A stretch of 64,000 bases of DNA from assembly GCA_036351775.1 (NCBI GenBank), contig JAZBPX010000018.1:3179-67178 (forward strand), given 5' to 3'. The DNA is from Pacificimonas sp036351775. Its GTDB lineage: Bacteria; Pseudomonadota; Alphaproteobacteria; Sphingomonadales; Sphingomonadaceae. Position 1 is the first letter of the stretch, and each line of letters starts with the position of its first letter. The position numbers were made by a program, and so were the translations under genes. Positions 43,245 through 51,203 of this stretch are shown in pieces. The notes beneath the pieces were generated by a model that searched no databases, had not been told where the DNA came from, and saw nothing but the letters and a program-made list of their open reading frames with translations.

Positions 43245-44318
43245 ATGACTGCGGAATCCACGGCGGCCCCCACCCCCTTCGCTGCGGTCGCGATGCAGCT
43301 CGGCGCGCGGTCGCTGGAAACGCTGGACGCCGAGGCCGCGCGCGCCGCCATGCAGGGGCATATCGCGGAGGTGGAAACGCTGATCCGCTCGTCCGCGATT
43401 TTTATCGAGCAATATGGCGGCGACCCGGTGAAGCTGGCGGTGCTGCCGGAATATCTGTTCACCTCCTATCCTGGGCGCATTTCGATCCCGGAGTTCGCCG
43501 CGAAGGTCGGCTGGGACGCGGGCGGCCCGGAATATGAGGCGCTGGGCAGCGCCGCGCAGCGGCTGAAGCTGTTCATCGCCGGGAACGCCTACGAACGCGA
43601 TGCGTATTTCCCGGATTTCTATTTCCAGACCAGCTTCCTGATCGCGCCCTCTGGCAACACGGTGCTGCGCTACCGGCGGCTGCTTTCGATGTTCGCGCCG
43701 AGCCCGCATGACGTGTGGGAAGCCTATCTCGACCGTTACGGCATGGAGGGCACGTTCCCAGTCGCCGACACGGAATTGGGGCGCATCGCCGCAGTGGCAT
43801 CGGAGGAAATCCTTTATCCGGAAATTGCCCGCGTGCTGGCCATGCGCGGCGCGGAAATCTTCTGTCATTCGTCTTCGGAGGTTGGCTCGCCGCTGGCCAC
43901 CGCCAAGGACATCGCGAAACAGGCGCGGGCGTTCGAGAACATGGCCTATGTCATATCGGCGAACACGGCGGGGATCGCGGGCGGCGGCCTGCCGGTGCTG
44001 TGCGCGGACGCCGGTAGCCGGGTGATCGACTATCGCGGCAAGATACTGGCCCAGTCCGGGAGCGGCGAAACCATGACGGCCTTTGCCCCGCTCGACCTCG
44101 GCGCGCTCAGGCGCGCACGGCGGACACCGGCGATGGCCAACTCGCTCGCGCGGCAGCGACCGGGCCTGTTCGCAGAGGCCTATGCCGCGAGCGCGGAGGC
44201 CTTTCATACCGCGAACGGCATGCTGGCGGGCGGCGCGCCTGCCATCCCGGACCGCGACTATTTCCGGCGGGCGCAGGAGGCGGTGATCGCGTGCCTCGAC
44301 AAGGCCGGAATTATTTAG
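43245..44318 (+). CDS. Nitrilase-superfamily protein without the catalytic Cys and Lys
   Basis: A 357-residue carbon-nitrogen hydrolase-fold protein. Glu69 in VLPEYLF is the expected catalytic Glu, but the Lys that normally follows TYRK is Arg145 in RYRRL, and the nucleophilic Cys is Ser186 in AVASEEILYPE. The flanking family motifs (YPEIARVLAMRGAEIF) are intact, so the alignment is clear. Two of three triad residues are therefore changed. It may be a regulatory or binding pseudoenzyme or may use Ser. It lies in a substrate-processing operon, where an active nitrilase would have been expected. Confidence 0.85.
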   Translation: MTAESTAAPTPFAAVAMQLGARSLETLDAEAARAAMQGHIAEVETLIRSSAIFIEQYGGDPVKLAVLPEYLFTSYPGRISIPEFAAKVGWDAGGPEYEALGSAAQRLKLFIAGNAYERDAYFPDFYFQTSFLIAPSGNTVLRYRRLLSMFAPSPHDVWEAYLDRYGMEGTFPVADTELGRIAAVASEEILYPEIARVLAMRGAEIFCHSSSEVGSPLATAKDIAKQARAFENMAYVISANTAGIAGGGLPVLCADAGSRVIDYRGKILAQSGSGETMTAFAPLDLGALRRARRTPAMANSLARQRPGLFAEAYAASAEAFHTANGMLAGGAPAIPDRDYFRRAQEAVIACLDKAGII

Positions 44319-44357
44319 GCCACAAGCATCTGGACGGGGATCAACTGGGGGTCTGAC

Positions 44358-45083
44358 ATGAAGCATCGCACGGTTCGCGGACGCATCCGCTATACATCAG
44401 AAAAGCCGGGTAAGGAGGGGGCCGAGCGCGGCCGCGAATGGTTCGCCTTCACGCATCACGAAGACGGCTCGATCATCATGCGCGCGCAGTGCGAGATCGA
44501 GGAACCCGACCCGACGGTCCTGCGCGATATCGTCTATCATATCGGCCCGGACATGGTGCCGCGGAACCTGCTGGTGCATCTGACGCTGGGCGACGAATTT
44601 CTGGGCTCCGGCTGGATGCGGCATGAGGTCGATGCAAACGCCATCGAGTGCGAAAGCTATGGGCCAGGCATTGGCCGCAACCGGGAGCGAAAGGAGGGCG
44701 TTGGCAGCTTCGACGGGTTCGGCACGCATCCGATCGTGGGCGATGGTTTCCTGACCCGCGCGATGGACACCGCGAAGGGACCGCACAAGCGCACGCTGCG
44801 CGTGTTTCTCCCCTCGCCGGATCACCGCGGGGCGACCGCGCCGCAGATCGCGGAGCATGCGATCACGCTGGAGTATGTCGGCGAGGAGCAGAAGTCCTGC
44901 GCCGCCGGCAGCTTTGCCTGTCATCATTTCCGGTTCGTCGACGATGCCGGGGACGGCATGGGCGGGAAGACGCACCCCGACTATGACATGTGGGTCACGG
45001 CGGATGCGGACTCGATCTTCGTCTACGGCGCGATCGACGGGTACATGCTGAACCGGTACGAACTGGTTGAGTTGGAACGGTAA
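44358..45083 (+). CDS. Conserved-looking cytoplasmic protein, unknown function
   Basis: I do not recognise this 241-residue protein. It has no signal peptide or membrane segment and reads as a beta-rich protein with HHEDGSIIMRAQCEIEEPDP, VRNL-like VPRNLLVHLTLGDEFLGSGWM and CHHFRFVDD segments, reminiscent of lipocalin- or DUF-type ligand-binding barrels. Codon use and GC match the neighbours. It is 39 nt after the nitrilase-like gene and ends the plus-strand unit that starts at the TonB receptor. Confidence 0.75.
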   Translation: MKHRTVRGRIRYTSEKPGKEGAERGREWFAFTHHEDGSIIMRAQCEIEEPDPTVLRDIVYHIGPDMVPRNLLVHLTLGDEFLGSGWMRHEVDANAIECESYGPGIGRNRERKEGVGSFDGFGTHPIVGDGFLTRAMDTAKGPHKRTLRVFLPSPDHRGATAPQIAEHAITLEYVGEEQKSCAAGSFACHHFRFVDDAGDGMGGKTHPDYDMWVTADADSIFVYGAIDGYMLNRYELVELER

Positions 45084-45120
45084 GGCTGCTCGCGCTTGCA
45101 GCCTTTGCCGGTGGGTGATG

Positions 45121-45221
45121 CTTCGACCCCTGCCTACGCAGGGGCAGGCAGGCTCAGCATGAGCGGGAGTGTTCGGGTCGCGCTTGCCCCTTTGCCCGCT
45201 CACCCTGAGGCTGTCGAAGGG
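45121..45221. repeat. Palindromic intergenic repeat (CTTCGACC...GTCGAAGG type)
   Basis: CTTCGACCCC at the left and GCTGTCGAAGGG at the right are the outer arms; TGAGCGGG (45160-45167) and CCCGCTCA (45195-45202) are the inner arms. A small hairpin CCCCTGCCTACGCAGGGG lies within the left side. It separates two convergent transcription units in the 203-nt gap 45084-45286 and may act as a bidirectional terminator. A related element lies inside sufS. Confidence 0.75.
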
Positions 45222-45286
45222 TCACGGAGCGTGCATTTCCACGGTGTGCCGTCCTTAAACTATTGCCAGGTTCGCACAGTTAGCCA

Positions 45287-46705
45287 TCAGCCGGGGCGCT
45301 CCGCATAGGCGTCGATGGTGGCCGCTTCGCGGGTCTGCCGGATCATGGCCTGCCTGCGAAGGAAGCGCAGCATACCCTCGTCGCCCGCACGGCTGGGGCC
45401 GAGGCCGGAGGCTTTTCGCGAATGGTTCGCCGCGTCGCTGACCATGCTGGTGAGGGCGCCGTCCTGCAGGCTGATCGCGCCCGCCTCCAGCCGCGATCCC
45501 ACCGCCGCAGCCTCCGCTACATCGCCCGCGAAGACCGCGGCGGCGAGGCCGAAGTCGGTGTCGTTCGCCTGCGCGATGGCTTCCTCGATATCGTCGAAGA
45601 TCGTCACGGGAATGACGGGGCCGAAGGTTTCTTCCCGCATCACAGCCATGTGCGGCGTCACATCGGCGAGGACCGTGGGGCGGAGGTAGTTGCCGCCGCC
45701 CAGTTGCTCGACAGAACCACCGCACAGGACGCGCGCGCCCTTCGCCTTCGCATCGTCGATCTGCGCGGCGACCTTCGCGGCCTGCGCGGGGAAGATGAAC
45801 GGGCCGAGATGACCGTCCTGCGGGTCGGGGTAGGTCAGGGCAACCGCCTCGGCCGCCTTGACCAGTTCGTCGAGGAAGGTTTCGGCGATTTCGCGGGCGA
45901 CATAGACGCGCTCGATGGATTGGCAGGCCTGGCCCGTTGCAAGCACGCTCGAGCGAAGTGCGGTTTCGGCGGCACGTTTCGGATCGGCGCTGGCGGTGAC
46001 GATCAGCGGATCCTTGCCGCCAAGTTCGAGATTGGCGGGGATCAGGGCCTGCGCAGCGGCCTCGGCGACCTTGCGGCCCGTCGCGGTCGAGCCGGTGAAG
46101 CAGACATAGTCGACCGCGCGGATCAGCGCCTGCCCGGTGCTAGGTCCGCCAAGAACGTGCGTCAGGGGCAGCTCTGGAAAGTCAGCGAGGATCGCGGCGA
46201 GCGGCGCGACGAAGCGCGGCGTGACCTCGGACGGTTTCACGAGCGCGGCACTGCCCGCCATCATCGCAGGGACGGCGTCGATATGGCTGAGGACCACCGG
46301 AAAGTTCCACGGTGCAATCGCCCCGAACAGCGGATAGGCCGAGAAGCGCGGCACGATCTCGATGCCGGGCGTGGCTGAAGGGACCGGCTCCGACGGCAAG
46401 TCGGCGAAGAGTTGCGGCCCGCGCAACGCCCATTTCCTCAGGTTGCGGGCCAAGCCGTCGACCTCGATCCGCGCGACGGCGATCCGGCCGGTATCGATGC
46501 TCAGCGCCTCCGCCACGGCACCGCCATCCGCTTCGACGCGGTCCGCAAGCCGGGTGAAGATGTCGGCCCGGCCATCGGGGCCGCGCGCCTCCCACTCCGG
46601 CTGCAGGGCGCGCAGGCGTTTTGCGGCGGTCTCGACGTCGACAGAAGTGGCGGGGACGAAGCTGTAGTCCGCTTTGCCGGTGCGCGGGTTGATGGCCTGC
46701 ATCAT
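45287..46705 (-). CDS. NAD(P)-dependent aldehyde dehydrogenase
   Basis: A 472-residue aldehyde dehydrogenase. The catalytic Cys is in ATGQACQSIERVYV, the general-base Glu in ANLELGGKDPLIV, and the cofactor segment VCFTGSTATGRKVAEAA. It oxidises a semialdehyde or aldehyde to the acid; similarity to succinate-semialdehyde-type enzymes is only general. It starts ATG overlapping the stop of the deacetylase-fold gene, and is the last gene of a four-gene minus operon running from the isochorismatase at 49192. Confidence 0.93.
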   Translation of the reverse strand: MMQAINPRTGKADYSFVPATSVDVETAAKRLRALQPEWEARGPDGRADIFTRLADRVEADGGAVAEALSIDTGRIAVARIEVDGLARNLRKWALRGPQLFADLPSEPVPSATPGIEIVPRFSAYPLFGAIAPWNFPVVLSHIDAVPAMMAGSAALVKPSEVTPRFVAPLAAILADFPELPLTHVLGGPSTGQALIRAVDYVCFTGSTATGRKVAEAAAQALIPANLELGGKDPLIVTASADPKRAAETALRSSVLATGQACQSIERVYVAREIAETFLDELVKAAEAVALTYPDPQDGHLGPFIFPAQAAKVAAQIDDAKAKGARVLCGGSVEQLGGGNYLRPTVLADVTPHMAVMREETFGPVIPVTIFDDIEEAIAQANDTDFGLAAAVFAGDVAEAAAVGSRLEAGAISLQDGALTSMVSDAANHSRKASGLGPSRAGDEGMLRFLRRQAMIRQTREAATIDAYAERPG

Positions 46706-47619
46706 TGCTGTTCCTGCCAGCTCGTTACGATCTGCTGGCCGGTCGCGAACCAGGCTTCGGGGCGCGCGGTCAGGGTTTCCAGAAGGCTTTCGAGCGCCGC
46801 GATGCGGTAGGGCAAACCCATAATGTAAGGCGTGATGTGGATGGGGAGGATGCGCGCGCTCGTCTGCGCTGCTGTTTCCTTCGCCAGCCAGTCGAAGGCG
46901 TCCACCATACTCTGCTGCCAGCTGTCCGCCGATTGCTGCTGCACGGCGATGATCTGCCGGTCGGACAGCTCGTGATTCAAGGGCAGCGCGGTCAGGCCGT
47001 TGGTGAACGTATAGGGCAGTTCGTCATTCACCCAGTCGCAGCAATAGCCGAGCCACGCCTCCTTCAGGAGATCGAGGGTGTTCCAGCTTTGCGAGCGGGC
47101 TATGGACAACCAACCGGTGGGCTTTGCACCCGTCGCGGTTTCCAGCCGGTTGACGGAATCCGCGATGAGCGCCCGTTCCGCCGCCTCGTCGAGCGCGGAG
47201 GTGATGGTGCCGTTCATGTCCGTGGAATGAGCGATGATTTCATGCCCGCCCTTCTGAACGGCAGCGATCAGTTCGGGGTAGCGCTCCGCAATGGCGGCGT
47301 TGGTCGCAAAGCTGGCCGTGACACCCGCCTGTTCGAACGCTTCGAGGAAGCGGAACGCCCCGACCCGGTTTCCGTAATCGCGGGCGGAGTAGTGGCGGTA
47401 GTCGGGATAGGGCGTCACCATGTGGCCCGGCGCGCGGAACGGCTCGTCCTGCGGCGTGATGGGGAACCATTCGAGACTGACGCACAAGAACACCGCTACG
47501 GAGCGGTCATCCGGCCAGCGCACGGCCTTTCGCTCATGGATGTTCGACCACGCGTAGACGTCGTGGTCATAGCCTTCGCGGCGTTTCGGGTAGGTCAGAT
47601 AGTCGTCCGGCAGGGTCAT
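46702..47619 (-). CDS. PuuE-like polysaccharide-deacetylase-fold hydrolase, 2
   Basis: A 305-residue polysaccharide-deacetylase-superfamily protein of the allantoinase/imide-hydrolase branch. ATG 47619 overlaps the upstream stop (ATGA). The pattern VRWPDDRSVAVFLCVSLEWFP, HSARDYGNRVGAFRFL-like YSARDYGNRVGAFRFLEAFE, GHEIIAHSTDMNGTI and PIHITPYIMGLPYRI is the family framework. Together with the next gene it forms a tandem pair of distant paralogues, which suggests a hetero-oligomer or two related ring-opening steps. Confidence 0.82.
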   Translation of the reverse strand: MTLPDDYLTYPKRREGYDHDVYAWSNIHERKAVRWPDDRSVAVFLCVSLEWFPITPQDEPFRAPGHMVTPYPDYRHYSARDYGNRVGAFRFLEAFEQAGVTASFATNAAIAERYPELIAAVQKGGHEIIAHSTDMNGTITSALDEAAERALIADSVNRLETATGAKPTGWLSIARSQSWNTLDLLKEAWLGYCCDWVNDELPYTFTNGLTALPLNHELSDRQIIAVQQQSADSWQQSMVDAFDWLAKETAAQTSARILPIHITPYIMGLPYRIAALESLLETLTARPEAWFATGQQIVTSWQEQQ

Positions 47620-48509
47620 GCCGCTGCATCCCCCACCTGCGCGCGCCAGGCGTCGACGATTTCGCCGGCCCGCGCGATCCAGGCCCGGCCGTCCTTCGCG
47701 ATATGTTCGAGCGCCTCCTCGAACGGACCGATGCGGTGCGGCTGGCCAATCAGATAGGCGTGCAGCGGGATGCACATGACGGTGCCGGAACGCGCGCCCT
47801 CCGTCGCGAGCCGCTCATACTGGCGGACCAGCGTATCGGCATAGTCGCGCCCGCTCATATTATAGACGAAGAAGCCGTAATGGTCATTGACCTCCAGGCT
47901 GTAGGGGATCGAGGCGAGGCGGCCGTTCGCGACCTTCACCGCCTGCACCTGGTCGTCATGGTAGAGGTCGCAGGTATAGTCGAGGCCGTATTCGGCGATC
48001 AGGTCCAGCGTGCGCGGCGTATGGGTCAGCGCGGGGGCAAGCCATCCGCGAATGGTCTGCCCGGTCGCCTCGCGCACCGTGCGGATCGAATCCTCGATGA
48101 TCGCACGCTCTTGAGCCTCGGTCATGTCATAGGCGTAGCGCGTGTTGTAGATGCCGTGGCTGAAGAACTCCCAGCCGCGTTCGTTCGCATCGGCGACAAC
48201 CTTTGGGTGGTGATGGCAGAGCGCAACGGACAGGCTGACCGAGCCGAGAAAGCCGTGGCGGGTCATCACATCGGCCATACGCCAGTGACTGACCCGGTTG
48301 GAATGGTCGCGGTGGGCATAGCCGACGACGCTGGGCGCAGGCGTGGGCCATGCCTTGCGCTTTGGATGCTGCGGCGGGTCGATCTCATAATATTCAAGGT
48401 TGGGCGCGACCCACACGGCCACGGTCTTGCCGCCCGGCCACTCGATCTTCGACCGCGCGTCATAGGGGTGATAGTCGTAAAGGCCGGGATCGGCCGCCCC
48501 CTCCCGCAT
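47616..48509 (-). CDS. PuuE-like polysaccharide-deacetylase-fold hydrolase, 3
   Basis: A 297-residue member of the same branch. Features are IEWPGGKTVAVWVAPNLEYYE, AHRDHSNRVSHWRMADVMTRHG, WEFFSHGIYNTRYAYDMTE and CIPLHAYLIGQPHRIGPFEEAL. The SHG-x-YNTRY segment corresponds to the metal-site loop of PuuE-type proteins. It is coupled by ATGA junctions to both the isochorismatase upstream and its paralogue downstream, so the three proteins are made in fixed proportion. Confidence 0.85.
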   Translation of the reverse strand: MREGAADPGLYDYHPYDARSKIEWPGGKTVAVWVAPNLEYYEIDPPQHPKRKAWPTPAPSVVGYAHRDHSNRVSHWRMADVMTRHGFLGSVSLSVALCHHHPKVVADANERGWEFFSHGIYNTRYAYDMTEAQERAIIEDSIRTVREATGQTIRGWLAPALTHTPRTLDLIAEYGLDYTCDLYHDDQVQAVKVANGRLASIPYSLEVNDHYGFFVYNMSGRDYADTLVRQYERLATEGARSGTVMCIPLHAYLIGQPHRIGPFEEALEHIAKDGRAWIARAGEIVDAWRAQVGDAAA

Positions 48510-49192
48510 CAGCGCGCCTCCAGCCAGTCGATCACGTCCTGCACGGGTTCCACATCAGCATATTTGAGCTGCAGGTCGGTGAGGTTCGCGAAGTGGTAGC
48601 TGGCATGCTTGTCGGCGCAGGTCTCGATGGGAACGATGGTGCGGTAGCCGTGGCTGAGGGCATCGACGGCCGTGGCGCGCACGCACCCGCTGGTTGACCC
48701 TCCAGTGACGACAACCGTGTCGACTCGGTGGAACGTCAGGTAGCTCGCGAGCGGCGTCTCGAAGAATGCGCTCGGCATGCGCTTCGTATAGGTCAGGTCA
48801 CCCCCGCCGATGTCGCAGCGCGGGTCGAACTGGTGCCGCTCGGAAGCGTATTTGATGTTCTGAAGCGAATCCTCGGTATCGGTGCGGGTGCCCCACACGC
48901 CGGCATCGCCAGCATCGGCTTTATAGGCGACCCGGCTCCAGATCACCGGCATGTCCCGCTCCCGCGCAAGGCGGCTAATGGTGTTGATAAGCTCGATCTG
49001 GCGCGGGTCGGTTTCATAGGCGGTTCTGAACAAGTCGGTGCGGGTATAGGCCTGCTGCACATCGACATTCACGATGGCGAGCTTTTCGCCGAAACCGAAC
49101 TTCTTGCGCGCCGGGTTTGCCATGACGGCTTCGAACAGTTGCTTTGCCGTTTTGCCGTCGTCGACCATCTTCGTGCCCACAAGGTCCGCCAT
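48509..49192 (-). CDS. Isochorismatase-family cysteine hydrolase
   Basis: A 227-residue amidase of the isochorismatase fold, related to N-carbamoylsarcosine amidase and maleamate amidohydrolase. The triad is Asp in NVDVQQAYT, Lys in TYTKRMPSAFFETPL and Cys in TGGSTSGCVRATAVDA. ATG 49192 is chosen because upstream starts would run through the operator region. In imide and nicotinate breakdown such enzymes hydrolyse the half-amide made by ring opening, which fits the two deacetylase-fold proteins coupled downstream. It reads away from operator site 4. Confidence 0.92.
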   Translation of the reverse strand: MADLVGTKMVDDGKTAKQLFEAVMANPARKKFGFGEKLAIVNVDVQQAYTRTDLFRTAYETDPRQIELINTISRLARERDMPVIWSRVAYKADAGDAGVWGTRTDTEDSLQNIKYASERHQFDPRCDIGGGDLTYTKRMPSAFFETPLASYLTFHRVDTVVVTGGSTSGCVRATAVDALSHGYRTIVPIETCADKHASYHFANLTDLQLKYADVEPVQDVIDWLEAR

Positions 49193-49264
49193 GCCTGTCC
49201 TTTCGCCACGGATTGCGCTTTGACAGCTGACAATAAAGCCGCGTAGGGGCTTGTCGAGCATAAT

Positions 49265-49276
49265 TTGTCCGGACAA
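49265..49276. promoter_or_regulatory. GntR-type operator, site 4
   Basis: TTGTCCGGACAA, with an extra AA before it (AATTTGTCCGGACAACTT), lies in the 94-nt gap between the isochorismatase operon (minus) and the alpha/beta-hydrolase operon (plus). It is only 10 nt before the plus-strand ATG at 49287 and 73 nt from the minus-strand start. A TTGACA at 49220-49225 may belong to one of the promoters. Confidence 0.75.
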
Positions 49277-49286
49277 CTTATCGGTC

Positions 49287-50636
49287 ATGATCACGCGCCA
49301 TATCCTGACGATTCCCGCGGGGCCGGACGCCCCCGCGCGGCGCGCGCACTACCGGCGCTGCGGGTCCGGGCCGCTGCTGCTGATGGTGCACCAGAGCCCG
49401 CGCAGTTCCGCCGAATATGAGGAACTGATGCAGCGCTGGGGCGCGAGTTTCACCTGCGTCGCGCCCGACACGCCGGGCTTTGGCCAATCGGATGCGCTGC
49501 CGGGCGTGCCAGAGATTGCCGATTTTGCCGATGCGCTGGCGGGATTCGTGAACGCGTTGGGAGTGAAGCGGTGCGCCGCCTATGGCTTTCATTCCGGCGG
49601 GATCATTCTGGTGACGGCGCTGAAGCGGCACCCGGCGCTGTTTTCCGCGCTGGCGGTGGGCGGCTATGCGATCTGGACCGCGGAAGAGATGGCACTGTTC
49701 GGGGACCGCTACTTGCCGCCCTTCCTGCCGAGCGCTTACGGCGAGCATTTGACCTGGCTTTGGAACCGGCTGCTTGAGCAGAGCTGGTTCTTCCCGTGGT
49801 TCGATTTGCGCGACGAGGCGCGGCTGAGCGTTGCCCATGCCGATGTGAGCCGGGTGCAGGCGGCGGTCATGGAGATGCTGGACTCCGGCAATGCCTACCA
49901 GGCGGGATACGGTGCCGTTCTCCGCGCGCCTCGCGATATCCCCTCGCCCGATATGATGACACCGCCGGTCCTGATCACGGCCTATGATGGCGACCCGCTA
50001 CAGGCGCATATCGACCGGCTGGGCGCAATGCCGGCGGGTTGGGCAGCGCGGAAAGTGGGAGCGCCGCAGGCGCATCAGGATGACAGCCTCGCCTTCCTGC
50101 GTGAACATACGCCGGATGAACCCTGTCCGGCGCTCGGCGAGGATGAGGGTGAAGGCTGGCTGGCGGTGGGCGAAGGGCTGATCCACTGGCGCGGGACGCG
50201 CGGCGGGGCGCTGAGCCTGCACAATCCGGCGGCGGAGATGAGCGCGCCAAAGCCGGGCGATCTCGCCATCGATGTGCCGGGTCACGGTCTCTCCAGCGAT
50301 TTCGACGATGTGGAGGGCGCAATCATCGCCACCGCCGAAGCGCTCGGTTCGAAGACCACGCACTGGCCGGACGCCCCGATCGGCGATCCGGACAAGCTCT
50401 ACCGGGACCTGACGCCAGACCGGTTCGGCGCTCACCTTCTCCGCGCGTGGAGCGCTGCGCGTGCCGAGGCGCTGTTTGCGCCCTGGTATGCGGCCGACAA
50501 GGACCATGCGCTTCCTGTCGATCAGGACGCGCTCGATCCTGCCGCCATAGCCGAGCGCGCCCGCGCCCGGCTGCGTGCAGGGGATGCTGCAAATCGCTAT
50601 CATGAGCTACTGACACGAAGGACCAAGGACGAATGA
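49287..50636 (+). CDS. Alpha/beta hydrolase with a degenerate second hydrolase module
   Basis: A 449-residue protein; ATG 49287 is used because the earlier start at 49251 would include the operator. Residues 1-285 form an alpha/beta hydrolase: LLLMVHQSPRSS oxyanion region, CVAPDTPGFGQSD, nucleophile Ser103 in YGFHSGG, and a late His in GAPQAHQDD. Residues about 300-449 repeat the first half's pattern (LSLHNPAAEMS, then LAIDVPGHGLSSDFDD) but lack a nucleophile elbow. Such hydrolases cleave esters, amides or C-C bonds; NicD of the nicotinate pathway is one example. It heads a seven-gene operon with six overlapping or closely spaced partners. Confidence 0.88.
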   Translation: MITRHILTIPAGPDAPARRAHYRRCGSGPLLLMVHQSPRSSAEYEELMQRWGASFTCVAPDTPGFGQSDALPGVPEIADFADALAGFVNALGVKRCAAYGFHSGGIILVTALKRHPALFSALAVGGYAIWTAEEMALFGDRYLPPFLPSAYGEHLTWLWNRLLEQSWFFPWFDLRDEARLSVAHADVSRVQAAVMEMLDSGNAYQAGYGAVLRAPRDIPSPDMMTPPVLITAYDGDPLQAHIDRLGAMPAGWAARKVGAPQAHQDDSLAFLREHTPDEPCPALGEDEGEGWLAVGEGLIHWRGTRGGALSLHNPAAEMSAPKPGDLAIDVPGHGLSSDFDDVEGAIIATAEALGSKTTHWPDAPIGDPDKLYRDLTPDRFGAHLLRAWSAARAEALFAPWYAADKDHALPVDQDALDPAAIAERARARLRAGDAANRYHELLTRRTKDE

Positions 50637-51181
50637 TCGATATCGCCAAGGAAATGCCTCTTCTCGCCCGGCACGAGGGCGTCTGGGACGGAGTCTATAC
50701 ATATTTCAACGACCGCAACGAGAAAGTGGACGAGCATGCCAGCCGCCTTCTCTGCCGCATACCGGATACGGGCGATGTGCCCTATCACCAGACGAACCAT
50801 TACCGCTGGGCGGATGGAAAGACGGAAATCCGCGACTTTCCCGCCGAATATCGCGACGGGCGCATCTGGTGGGACAATGAGCTGATCCAGGGCTGGGCTG
50901 CGGAGGTGCCGCTGGATGACCTCAACCGCACGATGATGCTGTACTGGCAGCGGACCGGCGATCCGTCCCTGTATCTCTACGAGCAAATCCAGATTTCGGA
51001 CGATGGACAGAGCCGCTGCCGCACCTGGCACTGGATCCGCAACGGGCTGCTGGAAACCCGCACGGCCATTCAGGAGCGCTTCGTGACAAAGGACTGGCGC
51101 GCCATTGATGCCGAGATGAAAGCCGCCGAGGCGGAGGGTCGAGAGATCGCCTTTGGCGGCTTTCCCGCCCACGCCGCCTAG
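50633..51181 (+). CDS. DUF3598-like calycin-fold protein
   Basis: A 182-residue protein that resembles the DUF3598/lipocalin-like group: LLARHEGVWDGVYTYFNDRNEKVDEHASRL at the N-terminus, then YRDGRIWWDNELIQGWAAEV and LYEQIQISDDGQSRCRTWHWIRNGLL strands. No signal peptide is present. Such barrels bind small hydrophobic ligands; some chromophore lyases have the same fold. It is coupled to the alpha/beta hydrolase (ATGA). The family assignment is moderate. Confidence 0.7.
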   Translation: MIDIAKEMPLLARHEGVWDGVYTYFNDRNEKVDEHASRLLCRIPDTGDVPYHQTNHYRWADGKTEIRDFPAEYRDGRIWWDNELIQGWAAEVPLDDLNRTMMLYWQRTGDPSLYLYEQIQISDDGQSRCRTWHWIRNGLLETRTAIQERFVTKDWRAIDAEMKAAEAEGREIAFGGFPAHAA

Positions 51182-51203
51182 ACAGGAGACACGCTTACCC
51201 GCC

